Positions 44,585 to 52,776 of a DNA stretch of 64,000 nucleotides are shown one piece after another. The DNA comes from Acidovorax sp. CCYZU-2555 (GTDB taxonomy: Bacteria; Pseudomonadota; Gammaproteobacteria; Burkholderiales; Burkholderiaceae_C): positions 62,001 to 126,000 of the forward strand of contig NZ_JAHCDD010000003.1 in the NCBI RefSeq assembly GCF_018413525.1. Reading direction: 5' to 3'. Positions within the stretch are counted from its first letter, which is position 1. Each line of letters opens with the position of its first letter. The position numbers and the translations under genes were made by a program. A model generated the notes under the pieces. The model saw nothing but the letters and a program-made list of their open reading frames with translations. It made no database searches and was not told the DNA's origin.

Positions 44585-44660
44585 AGTACATGTTGTATGT
44601 ACTCAAAAGCACCGTATGTAGTGTAAAAAACATAAGATTTAACATCTTATTCACTACATA
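44585..44660. promoter_or_regulatory. Nested inverted repeats upstream of dinG
   Basis: AGTACAT (44585-44591) pairs with ATGTACT (44597-44603) across 5 bases. Right after it, TATGTAGTG (44615-44623) pairs with CACTACATA (44652-44660), enclosing a second pair ATAAGAT (44632-44638)/ATCTTAT (44644-44650). The half-site ATGTA(C/G)T thus appears four times in 76 bases. The block ends 62 bases before dinG. It may be an operator or a structured leader. It does not match the CTGT-N8-ACAG LexA pattern. Confidence 0.55.
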
Positions 44661-44722
44661 TCTGTGTTTTATTTCTTATTTATTACGACTGGTGCTCGAA
44701 AGACCTGTCCATTTCGCTCTCA

Positions 44723-46885
44723 ATGTCCCAGCAAAAGTGGGCCCAGTTGGGCCTTGAATCGTTCGATGATGTCGTCGCGTCCATCCCCGGGTTCCGCGGC
44801 CGCGATGGCCAACGGCGCATGGCGGCCCAAGTAGCCACTACGTTCAGTACCGCCCAGCTCGGAAAAGTCGATGACGACGCACCCGCGCCAGAACGCTCCA
44901 TTGCGGTCGTGCAAGCCGGAACGGGGGTTGGAAAATCGCTGGCCTACAGCGTTCCCGCGATCACGCTCGCGCTGGCCCGCGGCACGCGGGTGCTGATATC
45001 GACGGCGACCGTCGCGCTGCAGGAGCAGCTGGTGAACAAGGATTTGCCGGCCCTCGCCGCCCAACTCGAGCAGCCTTTCAAATTCGCGCTCGCCAAGGGG
45101 CGCGGGCGTTTTGTCTGCAAGCTCAAGCTCGAACGCCTCGCGGGCACGGGCGAATCGCACGACGAAGCCGACGACCTGTTTGCCGAAGAGGAAGCCGCGA
45201 CCCGGGCGCGCCCGGCACAGGAACTCGAGGCACGCATGCAGTTCTATGCCAGCATGGCCGACGCCATGGCCACGGGCGTCTGGGACGGCGACCGCGACTC
45301 GCTGGCGACGCCGCCCGAACCCGAAGCCTGGAGCCCGGTGGCCGCCGAATCGAGTTCCTGCACCGGCAAACATTGCCCGGCCTTCGAGGGCTGCACTTAT
45401 TACGAACGCCGCAAATCGATGGTGGCGGCCCAGGTGATCGTGGCCAACCATGATTTGCTGCTGTCCTCGCTGGGCGCACGCCTGCTGCCCGACCTGGACA
45501 ACTGCCTGCTGGTGCTCGACGAGGCCCACCACTTGCCAGCGACCGCACTGTCCCAGTTCGCCTGCGCGCTGGATTTGAGCCGTCTGGGCTGGATCGACAA
45601 ATTGGCGAGCCGGGCGCTGCGCGTGGGCACCATGCTCGAAGTCGAGGAAGTGGCCGACGTGCCCACGCACTCGAGCCAGCTGCGCCAGACCCTGCAGGAC
45701 CTGGCCCGGCTGGTCATGGACTTCTATGGCGACGAACTCAAGTCACAGAAAGACAAATGGGGCCCGGCGCGCGTGCGCGCGACGCGCGGAATACTGCCCG
45801 AGGCATTGCTGGAACCACTGGCCCAGGCATCGCACCATGCCAATGGCTTTCTCGATGCGCTGCGCGCGATTTCCAAGGCGCTGCGCCTGGAAATTCGCGA
45901 CAAACCCGAAGAAGCCCGCAGGTTATCCACAATGTATGCACAAGTCGGCGCGCTTGCGCCCCGGCTTGAATCGGTCTATGACACGGCCCAACTTTTGCTG
46001 CAGCAACCTGCGGAAAATGATGACAGTAAGTACGTCCCCAACGCGAAATGGTTCACGTTGGAGACAGATGGCGAATTCATCGTCGTCAAGGCCCATGCCA
46101 GCCCGCTGTTGCCAGGAGCGACCTTGCGCCGCCACCTGTGGTCCCAAGTGCGCGGCGCGGTGTTGACTTCGGCCACATTAACAAGCTGTGGACAATTTGA
46201 CTTCTTCCTGCATGAATCGGGCCTGCATGGCGATGCGGCCGTGACCACGCTTGAAGTGCCCAGTCCGTTCGACTACGCGTCCCAAGGCATTTTCGTCGCC
46301 GCTGAAACCCATGCCGATCCACGCCAGGCCAGCGCCTTCACCATCGAGATGGTCGATGCACTGCTGCACGACCTGGCACGCGTCGAATCGGGTGCGCTGG
46401 TGCTGTTCACGTCACGCGAGCAGATGCGCCAGGCGGTCGATGCCCTCTCGACCGCCATGCGCGCCAATGTACTGGTGCAGACCGCCATGCCGCGGGCCCA
46501 GTTGCTGACCCTGCACCGCGAGCGTGTGGCAGACGGCCAGCCGTCGATCATCTTCGGCATGCAGTCGTTCGGCGAGGGGCTGGATCTGCCGGGCGCGCTG
46601 TGCGAGTCGCTGTTCATCACCAAGCTGCCGTTTGCGCCGCCCGACGATCCAGTGGGAGAAGCCCGCGCCGAGTGGCTGCGCAGCGCCGGCAGGGACCCCT
46701 TCAGCGAGTTGGTGGTGCCGGCCACGGCCATCCGTTTGGCGCAGTGGGTGGGACGCGCCATCCGCACCGAGGAAGATCGTGCGTTTGTCTATTGCTACGA
46801 CAAGCGCCTGGTGCGCACCAATTACGGTCAGCGGCTGCTCAACGGCCTGCCGCCCTTTGCGCTCGAAAAGCGCGCTCCCAGATAA
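44723..46885 (+). CDS. dinG: ATP-dependent DNA helicase DinG
   Basis: 720 residues of the XPD/DinG family of 5'-3' helicases with an iron-sulfur cluster. Walker A AGTGVGKS is at 65-72. The cluster is held by Cys132, 213, 218 and 224 (CTGKHCPAFEGC). The DEAH box is at 266-269 (LDEAHH), and C-terminal motifs QSFGEGLDLPG and QWVGRAIRTEED complete the helicase core. DinG unwinds forked DNA and R-loops and aids replication through transcribed genes. The gene lies between two DnaA-box clusters and itself contains a perfect DnaA box (45923-45931), read as RRLSTM. phnA follows 55 bases downstream. Confidence 0.93.
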   Translation: MSQQKWAQLGLESFDDVVASIPGFRGRDGQRRMAAQVATTFSTAQLGKVDDDAPAPERSIAVVQAGTGVGKSLAYSVPAITLALARGTRVLISTATVALQEQLVNKDLPALAAQLEQPFKFALAKGRGRFVCKLKLERLAGTGESHDEADDLFAEEEAATRARPAQELEARMQFYASMADAMATGVWDGDRDSLATPPEPEAWSPVAAESSSCTGKHCPAFEGCTYYERRKSMVAAQVIVANHDLLLSSLGARLLPDLDNCLLVLDEAHHLPATALSQFACALDLSRLGWIDKLASRALRVGTMLEVEEVADVPTHSSQLRQTLQDLARLVMDFYGDELKSQKDKWGPARVRATRGILPEALLEPLAQASHHANGFLDALRAISKALRLEIRDKPEEARRLSTMYAQVGALAPRLESVYDTAQLLLQQPAENDDSKYVPNAKWFTLETDGEFIVVKAHASPLLPGATLRRHLWSQVRGAVLTSATLTSCGQFDFFLHESGLHGDAAVTTLEVPSPFDYASQGIFVAAETHADPRQASAFTIEMVDALLHDLARVESGALVLFTSREQMRQAVDALSTAMRANVLVQTAMPRAQLLTLHRERVADGQPSIIFGMQSFGEGLDLPGALCESLFITKLPFAPPDDPVGEARAEWLRSAGRDPFSELVVPATAIRLAQWVGRAIRTEEDRAFVYCYDKRLVRTNYGQRLLNGLPPFALEKRAPR

Positions 46886-46940
46886 AAAAACAGGGTCCAT
46901 CGGCCCTGACATCGTTTTCATTGACAGAGAGAGTATTCAC

Positions 46941-47297
46941 ATGCCTGAACATGTACCAGCCTGCCCCCAATGCGGGCTTGAGAACACCTATCCCGATGGC
47001 GCAAGCTACCTGTGCCCCGACTGTGCCTTTGAATGGCCGCAAAACAGCGCTGAAGCGCCCGAAGACAGCGAAGCGGGTGACGGCAGCATCCGTGATGCCA
47101 ACGGCACGCTGCTGGCCGATGGCGACGCGGTGCTGCTGATCAAGGACCTCAAGGTCAAGGGCTCGTCGACCGTGATCAAGAAAGGCACGAAGGTCAAGAG
47201 CATTCGCCTGGTCCATGGCAACGGCGATCACGACGTGGACTGCAAGACCGAGCAAGGCAGTTTCATGCTCAAGTCGGTATTTCTGAAAAAAGCCTGA
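46941..47297 (+). CDS. phnA: PhnA-family zinc-ribbon protein
   Basis: 118 residues. An N-terminal zinc ribbon with CPQCGLENTY and CPDC, about 18 residues apart, is followed by the PhnA beta domain (IRDANGTLLADGDAVLLIKDLKVKG, GTKVKSIRLVHGNGDHDVDCK). Despite the historic name, alkylphosphonate use is not established for this family and the role is unknown. GAGAGAGT before ATG 46941 supplies a ribosome-binding site. It probably shares the dinG transcript; three hairpins follow its stop. Confidence 0.9.
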   Translation: MPEHVPACPQCGLENTYPDGASYLCPDCAFEWPQNSAEAPEDSEAGDGSIRDANGTLLADGDAVLLIKDLKVKGSSTVIKKGTKVKSIRLVHGNGDHDVDCKTEQGSFMLKSVFLKKA

Positions 47298-47309
47298 GCT
47301 TTCTGGCGC

Positions 47310-47400
47310 CCGGCATGCGCATGCCGGTTGAGCAACGCTCCCCGGTATTTTCCAAAACGCCCTGCGCAGGGCGTACACAAACCGTCCGGGCCCACGGTTT
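47310..47400 (+). terminator. Three consecutive hairpins after phnA
   Basis: A perfect 18-base palindrome CCGGCATGCGCATGCCGG (47310-47327), a perfect 14-base palindrome GCCCTGCGCAGGGC (47359-47372), and AAACCGT/ACGGTTT arms (47379-47385, 47394-47400) followed by GTTGATTT. They probably end the dinG-phnA transcript. None has a long T-run, so Rho help or RNA-end protection is possible. From 47401 to about 47800 I see no gene or other structure. Confidence 0.5.
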
Positions 47401-48069
47401 GTTGATTTCTCTTCCCCCGCCATCGCCATGATGGCTTGGCACCTGCCAACGCGATTCTGGATGGTTACCTGGCCCTGATGCTGCGCATCGCGATGCAGCC
47501 CCGCCTGAGGCTCACCAGCGTCGTCCGTTCGCACCACCTGCCCCACACCCCCAACCTTGCTCCAAAGGCCTTCTGAGGCCGTCTAGACGTTTGCCCAGAC
47601 TCGCCGGCTCATGCCGCCATGGGCCGGGGATTGCAAAGCCTGATCACGCCCCCCGCGCTAAGTGTCGGAGCACATGCAGCACCGGGTTTGCAGGCAGCGA
47701 ATCTGCACAAAAAACGCGATGTAACCGAGTTACACGACTGGCACCATCCACCAAGCTATGTTGAAAATATTTGAACACCTAATAAAAACAACGACTTAGC
47801 CGCGGAGCCCTGCAGCGCCGCACATCTTTCCACAGATGTTGATAACAACTTGTGGATAACCAGCGGTTTCAGTGCCTCGGACCGTGAGTTGTCCCCATTT
47901 CTTGCGGTTTTCCACTGAAAGCCGCAATTTTTTCGTCGGATTGCTTCCGTGAGGTCTGAACTTTGCGCTTTTTCCGCTTGTGACGCAAGACGGATTTCTC
48001 TGGATGCGGTGTTTTCCAGGCTTGTCCCGGAAGCTCTCCTAGTTGTTCATTTATTTCACTATAAGAAAT

Positions 48070-48107
48070 TAGTCGTAGTAGTAGATGCGGCCAACTTCTG
48101 TGGATAA
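48070..48107 (+). other. DnaA-trio-like module 1 with DnaA box
   Basis: TAGTCGTAGTAGTAG at 48070-48084, a 14-base partly GC-rich spacer, then TGTGGATAA at 48099-48107. Read towards the AT-rich side this is a run of TAG triplets next to a DnaA box, as in the DnaA-trio unwinding system described for bacterial origins. Confidence 0.55.
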
Positions 48108-48498
48108 CTTTACTTTCCTGAAGAAAATCAAAGACTTCCGTTTTTCAAAAGCCTGTGTGTGACGCCCTCTTCTTGATGTACTGCAAAAGTGGATAACTTT
48201 TCAAAAACTGAACTTCCTGTTGATAACTTATAGGTTGATATTTAGATATCCACAGAGTCTGGCAGCGTTGTTTTTTCCACAGATTTAGCCTGTTATTCCT
48301 CTTGAATAAACAATAGTTTGCTATTTATTTAGGAGTGGATAACTTTTTTTTTGGCTGCTTTCCATCGTTGTTTTGTTGCTGTGTCTATTTTTTGAGGTGT
48401 GCTGCTGTGCTATTTGCGAAAGACGGCTGTTTGTGGACTTCATGGAAGCTGCCCAAAATTTGTGCGCTGTTGTTGTTCCTAATATTTCTATTTATAGA

Positions 48499-48536
48499 TA
48501 GTCGTAGTAGTAGAGCAGGCAGTTTATTGTGGATAA
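48499..48536 (+). other. DnaA-trio-like module 2 with DnaA box
   Basis: The same 15 bases TAGTCGTAGTAGTAG (48499-48513), again 14 bases before a perfect TGTGGATAA (48528-48536), in the same orientation as module 1 and 429 bases from it. The spacers differ in sequence but not in length, which suggests selection for spacing. Confidence 0.55.
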
Positions 48537-48705
48537 CTTGATATTTTTCATATAAAACAACATCTTACGTTGATTGAAAGTATGTGTCTGGATGGCATGT
48601 ACTGCTGCACCGCGTTTGGGTATAACTTTTGATTGATCAGTATGCTTGTGGATAACATTGGAGATGTCAGAAAATTTTCCTCAGGTTTATCCACAGGCTC
48701 TGAAG

Positions 48706-48734
48706 ACGAAAAAAAACCGCCCTGACGGGCGGTT
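48706..48734 (-). terminator. Intrinsic terminator of pagL
   Basis: Arms AACCGCCC (48715-48722) and GGGCGGTT (48727-48734) around TGAC. On the minus strand the stem is followed by a run of T. It lies 54 bases after the pagL stop and prevents pagL transcription from entering the DnaA-box region. Confidence 0.85.
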
Positions 48735-48787
48735 GGTGGTCGGAGTTTTGCGCTTTGGGGGCCGACTCTGTGGATAACTGTTCCGGT

Positions 48788-49363
48788 TCAGAACCGGTGG
48801 GCGTAGCGCACTTGCAGGAAGTTCTCGCCCGGATTCGGGCGTTTCAGGCCGGCATTCGAAAAATGTTCAAGGCGCAGCATGACTTCGTGTTCACGCCGCG
48901 CGCCGAAATTGGCGCCTACGGCCAGGTGCGTGGCGAAGTTGTAGCGCGTGCTGAACTGTTTGTCTTTGGATTGGTAGTACGCGGAGGACCATGCGAGACC
49001 GGTGCCGGCCTGGGCGAACCACGCCGATTGACCTTGGTCGCCGCGCCAGCGAAAGCTGGGAATCACGCCGAGTACATAAGAGCGCTGGCGCTCGTCCCTG
49101 AGCGTATGGCTTGACCAGTGGCTGGCAAACAGATCCCAGTGGCCCGTGACCTGGCCTGAGCCCAGCGCGTAGGTCCATTTCCGCCAGGGCAGGGTGACGC
49201 CTATATTGGCGGCATACGCATCATTCGCCGCCACGGCTGCCTGAACGTACCAGGTGGGAGAGTGGTCGTTGAAAACGGGCTGGGACTGCGCGCCCCAGCT
49301 GGCCAAAAGCATGGCCGTACCACTTGTCCATGATGCTGCAAGACGAGACATTTTCAACTGCAT
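48788..49363 (-). CDS. pagL: Lipid A 3-O-deacylase PagL
   Basis: 191 residues with an N-terminal signal peptide (MSRLAASWTSGTAMLLASWGAQSQ), then an eight-strand outer-membrane barrel pattern. The catalytic motif LEHFSNAG carries the His-Ser pair and PNPGENFLQVRY the Glu of the PagL triad; the chain ends in Phe as outer-membrane proteins do. It removes the 3-O acyl chain of lipid A. The ATG at 49363 has GGAG upstream and is preferred to a TTG nine bases earlier. The gene is single, with its own terminator. Confidence 0.9.
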   Translation of the reverse strand: MQLKMSRLAASWTSGTAMLLASWGAQSQPVFNDHSPTWYVQAAVAANDAYAANIGVTLPWRKWTYALGSGQVTGHWDLFASHWSSHTLRDERQRSYVLGVIPSFRWRGDQGQSAWFAQAGTGLAWSSAYYQSKDKQFSTRYNFATHLAVGANFGARREHEVMLRLEHFSNAGLKRPNPGENFLQVRYAHRF

Positions 49364-49518
49364 TGTTAACAACTCCAGTGGACTGAATAAATTACGCTTT
49401 TAAACAAGTGTATGGAGGATGAAAACATGTTTTTGACAGTAAATGTCGCGTCATGTTTTTGCCCCTAAGACGCTATAGGGGCATGTGACAGGCAGACCAC
49501 GATCATTTGTCGGCCATG

Positions 49519-49543
49519 AAAAAAGCAGGCCGAGGCCTGCTTT
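49519..49543 (-). terminator. Intrinsic terminator of the Spy-like gene
   Basis: Arms AAAGCAGGCC and GGCCTGCTTT around a 2-base loop (49522-49543), followed on the minus strand by further T residues. It lies 38 bases after the stop at 49581. Confidence 0.88.
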
Positions 49544-49580
49544 GCGGGGGCTTGAAAGCCTTGAGGGCTTGCAGGCGTCT

Positions 49581-50144
49581 TTACTTGGCTGTGGCGGCCG
49601 GCGCTGGACCCTTGCCATGGCCTGGAGCATGGTGTTCGCCATGGTGGCCATGGCGCTTTCCGTGGTGCATTCCATGGCGCAGGGTCTCGGCGTCAAAAGT
49701 CTTCTGCTGCGCGGGTGTCAACGTGGCATAAAAAGTCTTGGTCGCCTGTGCCCGGCGGTCGGCGTTGGCGTTGCGTTCGGCACGCTGCTGCTGCATATGG
49801 TCGATGCGCTGCGGTGTGGTCAGCTTTGCAAAGCTTTCACGGTCCATGCGCTTGCCGCGGGGCGCAGGCTTGACGGCCTCGCGGTAGGTGTTCCAGCCGG
49901 CTTGCTGGGCGTCCGTCAGTTGCAGCGCTGCCTGGAATTTCTGTGCCTTTTCGGCCATGCGCTTTTCATGGGCTGCACGGTCACGCGGATGGTGGCCGGG
50001 GCCTCGGGCGCCGGGTTCGGCGGCAGCGCTGGTGGCCGCTGCGGGAGCGGCAGCGGGTGTCTGGGCCCATGTAGGCATGGCCAGCGCGGCGAAGATGGTG
50101 GCAGCGGCGGCGGTGGCAGTCAGAGTGCGTTGGAAAATAGCCAT
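49581..50144 (-). CDS. Spy/CpxP-like LTxxQ periplasmic protein
   Basis: 187 residues. Signal peptide (FQRTLTATAAAATIFAALAMPTWAQ), an Ala/Pro-rich linker, then a helical region with the two LTxxQ motifs of the Spy/CpxP family: LTDAQQAGW and LTPAQQKTF. The C-terminus is very rich in His and Gly (HGMHHGKRHGHHGEHH), which suggests metal binding. Family members act as ATP-independent periplasmic chaperones or stress-sensor modulators. The 313 bases upstream to rdgC carry the two divergent promoters; no other feature is seen there. Confidence 0.82.
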   Translation of the reverse strand: MAIFQRTLTATAAAATIFAALAMPTWAQTPAAAPAAATSAAAEPGARGPGHHPRDRAAHEKRMAEKAQKFQAALQLTDAQQAGWNTYREAVKPAPRGKRMDRESFAKLTTPQRIDHMQQQRAERNANADRRAQATKTFYATLTPAQQKTFDAETLRHGMHHGKRHGHHGEHHAPGHGKGPAPAATAK

Positions 50145-50457
50145 GGAGCAGGTCCTTTCTTGGGATGGATGAACACGCTGTGGCAGGGAAAACTGCAGCG
50201 CTGGATGTCAGTTTGCGACGCGCATGTAACGCTCGCGTGTGGGCTGCGTGATGCTGTGTAAAGTAGTGACAAGTTGCGGCGCAGCTGGAAACGCTTTTTT
50301 ACAGGCGCAATGGCTTTGAAGCCTTGTATGGTTTGCGCCTAGCGCTTTTCGATTTCAAATCAACCAGGGTGATGATGGTCATCACCGGGCGCAGAGGTTG
50401 CACGCGCGGGCGCAGGCCGGCGGCAAGAATCCTCTGCTGCATGAACAAAGGTAGTGG

Positions 50458-51498
50458 ATGTTCAAGAACATGATCGTGTACCGCATTGCCGAGCAATGGC
50501 AGGGTACTTTGGAGCAGGTGGAGGAAGCGCTGGCGCGCACGCCGTTCACCGAGTGTGGCGCGACGCAGGAGCGTTCCGCGGGCTGGGTGCAGCCGCGCGG
50601 CGAGGGCGAAGGCCTGTTCGCCGAGTCGGTCGGCGGCCAGTGGATACTGCGCTTCATGAGCGAAAGCAAGATGCTGCCGGCCAGCGTGCTCAATCGCAAG
50701 GTGCAGGAAAAGGCCGATGCCATTGAGCGCAATTCGGGCCGCAAGCCCGGCAAGAAGGAAAAGCAGGAGCTCAAGGACGAAGCCAAGCTCGACCTGCTGC
50801 CCATGGCTTTCACCAAGCAGGGCGGCATGTGGATCTGGATCGACTCCGCGGCGCGCTTTCTGGTGCTCGACACGGGCAGCCAGACGCGCGCCGATGAGGT
50901 TGTGACGCTGCTGGTCGACGGACTGCCGGGCTTTGCCGTGGCACTGCTCGACACGCAGACCGCGGCCCAGGCCGCGATGGCGCACTGGCTCTCGAGCCAG
51001 GAGCCGCCCGTGGGCTTCACCATCGACCAGGAGTGCGAACTCAAGAGCGCAGACGAAGCCAAGTCGGTGGTGCGCTATGCGCGCCATCCGCTAGACATCG
51101 ACGAAGTCAAGGCGCATATCGAAGCCGGCAAGCTGCCGACCAAGCTCGCGCTGACCTGGGACGACCGGGTTTCGCTGCTGCTGACCGAAGGCCTGCAGGT
51201 CAAGAAGATCACCTTCCTGGAAACCGTTTTCGACGGCCAGTCCAAGGATGACGGCGGTTTCGACGCCGATGTGGCGATTGCCACGGGCGAGCTGAGCAAG
51301 CTGCTGCCCGATCTGATCGAGGCCCTGGGTGGGGAAGGGCGCACGGCGCTGGGCGAAGGCCTGCCAGCGGCGCTGCAGCAGCCAGCACCCGCCGAAGTAC
51401 TGGGCGTGCGCATGGCCGCAGCCAAGGGCAAGGCCATGGCCGTGACGGGGCCCAAGGAAGCGCCCGAGGACTCGGATCCGGAATCGGCGCCGTTCTGA
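50458..51498 (+). CDS. rdgC: Recombination-associated protein RdgC
   Basis: 346 residues. MFKNMIVYRI at the start, ILRFMSESKMLPASVLNRKVQEK, AFTKQGGMWIWID, QECELKS and LALTWDDRVSLLLTEGLQVKKITFLE are signatures of RdgC. RdgC forms rings on double-stranded DNA and restrains RecA-mediated recombination and replication-fork processing. The C-terminal tail of about 45 residues is longer and more acidic than in E. coli. AAAGGTAG precedes the ATG. It stands alone with a strong terminator behind it. Confidence 0.93.
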   Translation: MFKNMIVYRIAEQWQGTLEQVEEALARTPFTECGATQERSAGWVQPRGEGEGLFAESVGGQWILRFMSESKMLPASVLNRKVQEKADAIERNSGRKPGKKEKQELKDEAKLDLLPMAFTKQGGMWIWIDSAARFLVLDTGSQTRADEVVTLLVDGLPGFAVALLDTQTAAQAAMAHWLSSQEPPVGFTIDQECELKSADEAKSVVRYARHPLDIDEVKAHIEAGKLPTKLALTWDDRVSLLLTEGLQVKKITFLETVFDGQSKDDGGFDADVAIATGELSKLLPDLIEALGGEGRTALGEGLPAALQQPAPAEVLGVRMAAAKGKAMAVTGPKEAPEDSDPESAPF

Positions 51499-51514
51499 TC
51501 GATTCGCGCCATGC

Positions 51515-51543
51515 AAAAGAGCCGCTTTGTGCGGCTCTTTTTT
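51515..51543 (+). terminator. Intrinsic terminator of rdgC
   Basis: Stem AAAGAGCCGC/GCGGCTCTTT (51516-51540) with loop TTTGT, followed by further T. It lies 17 bases after the rdgC stop and just before the convergent thiolase stop at 51562, so it may act for both directions. Confidence 0.92.
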
Positions 51544-51561
51544 ATGGGGAGCGGAGCCTAT

Positions 51562-52749
51562 TTACACCCGCTCAAAAATCGCCGCGATCCCTTGCCCCCC
51601 GCCAATGCACATCGTCACCAGCGCATAGCGTCCGCCCGTGCGCTGCAGCTCGGCGATCGCCTTGGTGGTGATGATGGCGCCGGTCGCGCCCACGGGGTGG
51701 CCCAGCGAGATGCCCGAGCCGTTGGGGTTGACCTTGGCCGGGTCCAGGCCCAGTTCCTGGATCACGGCACAGGCCTGGGCGGCGAAGGCTTCGTTGGCTT
51801 CGATCACGTCCATGTCGCTGATCTTCAGGCCGGTGCGCGCCAGCACCTTCTGCGTCGCGGGCACGGGGCCAATGCCCATATAGGCGGGATCGACGCCCGC
51901 GTGTGCATAGCCCACGAGGCGCGCCAGCGGCTTGGCGTTGAGGCCGGCCAGGCGATCGCCCGCGACCAGCACCACGGCGGCCGCGCCATCGTTGAGGCCC
52001 GAGGCATTGCCGGCCGTGACGCTGCCGCCGTCTTTCTGGAACGCGGGCTTCATGCCGGCCAGCACGTCCAGCGTGGTCGCGGCGCGCACATGCTCGTCGG
52101 TGTCGAACAGCACCGTGCCCTTGCGCGTGGCGATTTCCACGGGCACGATCTGTTCCTTGAAGTAGCCGGCTTCGATCGCCGCGGCCGCGCGCTGCTGGCT
52201 CAGCAGCGCGAGCTGGTCCTGCTGCTCGCGGGAAATCTTGTAGCGCGCAGCGACGTTTTCCGCGGTGATGCCCATGTGCATTTTCTGCCATGGGTCGTGC
52301 AGGATGCCGAGCATGTAGTCGATGCTCTTGGCGTCGCCCATGCGCGCGCCCCAGCGCGCGGCGGTGTCGAAGTAGGGGCCGCGGCTCATCGATTCCGAGC
52401 CGCCGCCGACGGCGACATCGCAGTCGCCCAGCGCGATCGCCTGGGCCGCCGAAACGATGGCCTGCAGGCCCGAACCGCACAGGCGGTTGACGTTGAACGC
52501 GGGCGTTTCGATGGGGCAGCCCGCATCGATGGCCGCGACGCGGCTGAGATAAGCGTCCTTGGTATCGGTGGGAATCACATTGCCCATGACCACATGGCCG
52601 ATGGCCTGCGGGTCCAGGCCCGAGCGCGCGATCGCGGCCTTGACGGCCGTGGTGGCAAGCTGCGTGTTGGGGACGTCCTTCAAGCTGCCGCCAAAAGTGC
52701 CGATGGCGGTGCGTGCGCTGCTGACGACGAAGATTTCGCGAGTGGTCAT
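51562..52749 (-). CDS. Acetyl-CoA acyltransferase (thiolase)
   Basis: 395 residues, standard thiolase length. The nucleophile Cys91 is in NRLCGSGLQA, NEAFAAQ gives the Asn side of the site, His351 is in GHPVGATG, and the acid/base Cys381 is in CIGGGQG. It cleaves 3-ketoacyl-CoA or condenses acetyl-CoA. It is the last gene of an eight-gene operon with acyl-CoA ligase, crotonase and a branched-chain-type ABC transporter, so a degradative role is likely. A perfect DnaA box (52760-52768) lies in its leader immediately before the AGGAT ribosome-binding site. Confidence 0.93.
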   Translation of the reverse strand: MTTREIFVVSSARTAIGTFGGSLKDVPNTQLATTAVKAAIARSGLDPQAIGHVVMGNVIPTDTKDAYLSRVAAIDAGCPIETPAFNVNRLCGSGLQAIVSAAQAIALGDCDVAVGGGSESMSRGPYFDTAARWGARMGDAKSIDYMLGILHDPWQKMHMGITAENVAARYKISREQQDQLALLSQQRAAAAIEAGYFKEQIVPVEIATRKGTVLFDTDEHVRAATTLDVLAGMKPAFQKDGGSVTAGNASGLNDGAAAVVLVAGDRLAGLNAKPLARLVGYAHAGVDPAYMGIGPVPATQKVLARTGLKISDMDVIEANEAFAAQACAVIQELGLDPAKVNPNGSGISLGHPVGATGAIITTKAIAELQRTGGRYALVTMCIGGGQGIAAIFERV

Positions 52750-52776
52750 GGCCAGATCCTGTGGATAACTTTGCAG

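Larger units (their letters stand above)
47837..48777. other. DnaA-box cluster B, candidate replication origin
   Basis: A 0.94-kb gene-free, AT-rich stretch (48301-48360 has only 17 G/C in 60). Perfect DnaA boxes: 47851-47859, 48099-48107, 48528-48536, 48647-48655, 48687-48695 (opposite strand) and 48769-48777. One-mismatch boxes: 47837, 48188, 48218, 48246, 48273 and 48334. Two identical TAG-repeat modules lie 14 bases before the boxes at 48099 and 48528. T-runs and AT-rich blocks at 48300-48350 and 48480-48560 could serve as unwinding elements. No dnaA gene is adjacent, so function as oriC is inferred, not shown. A DnaA-titration or DnaA-reactivation locus is the alternative. Confidence 0.65.

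Noticed and set aside
44585-44660. LexA (SOS) box before dinG
   Set aside because: The palindromes lack the CTGT-N8-ACAG core, so SOS control is not supported by the sequence.
48070-48513. Repeated TAG-rich units considered as a CRISPR array or microsatellite
   Set aside because: Only two copies, 429 bases apart, with no spacer-like periodic structure and no cas genes; the constant distance to a DnaA box explains them better.
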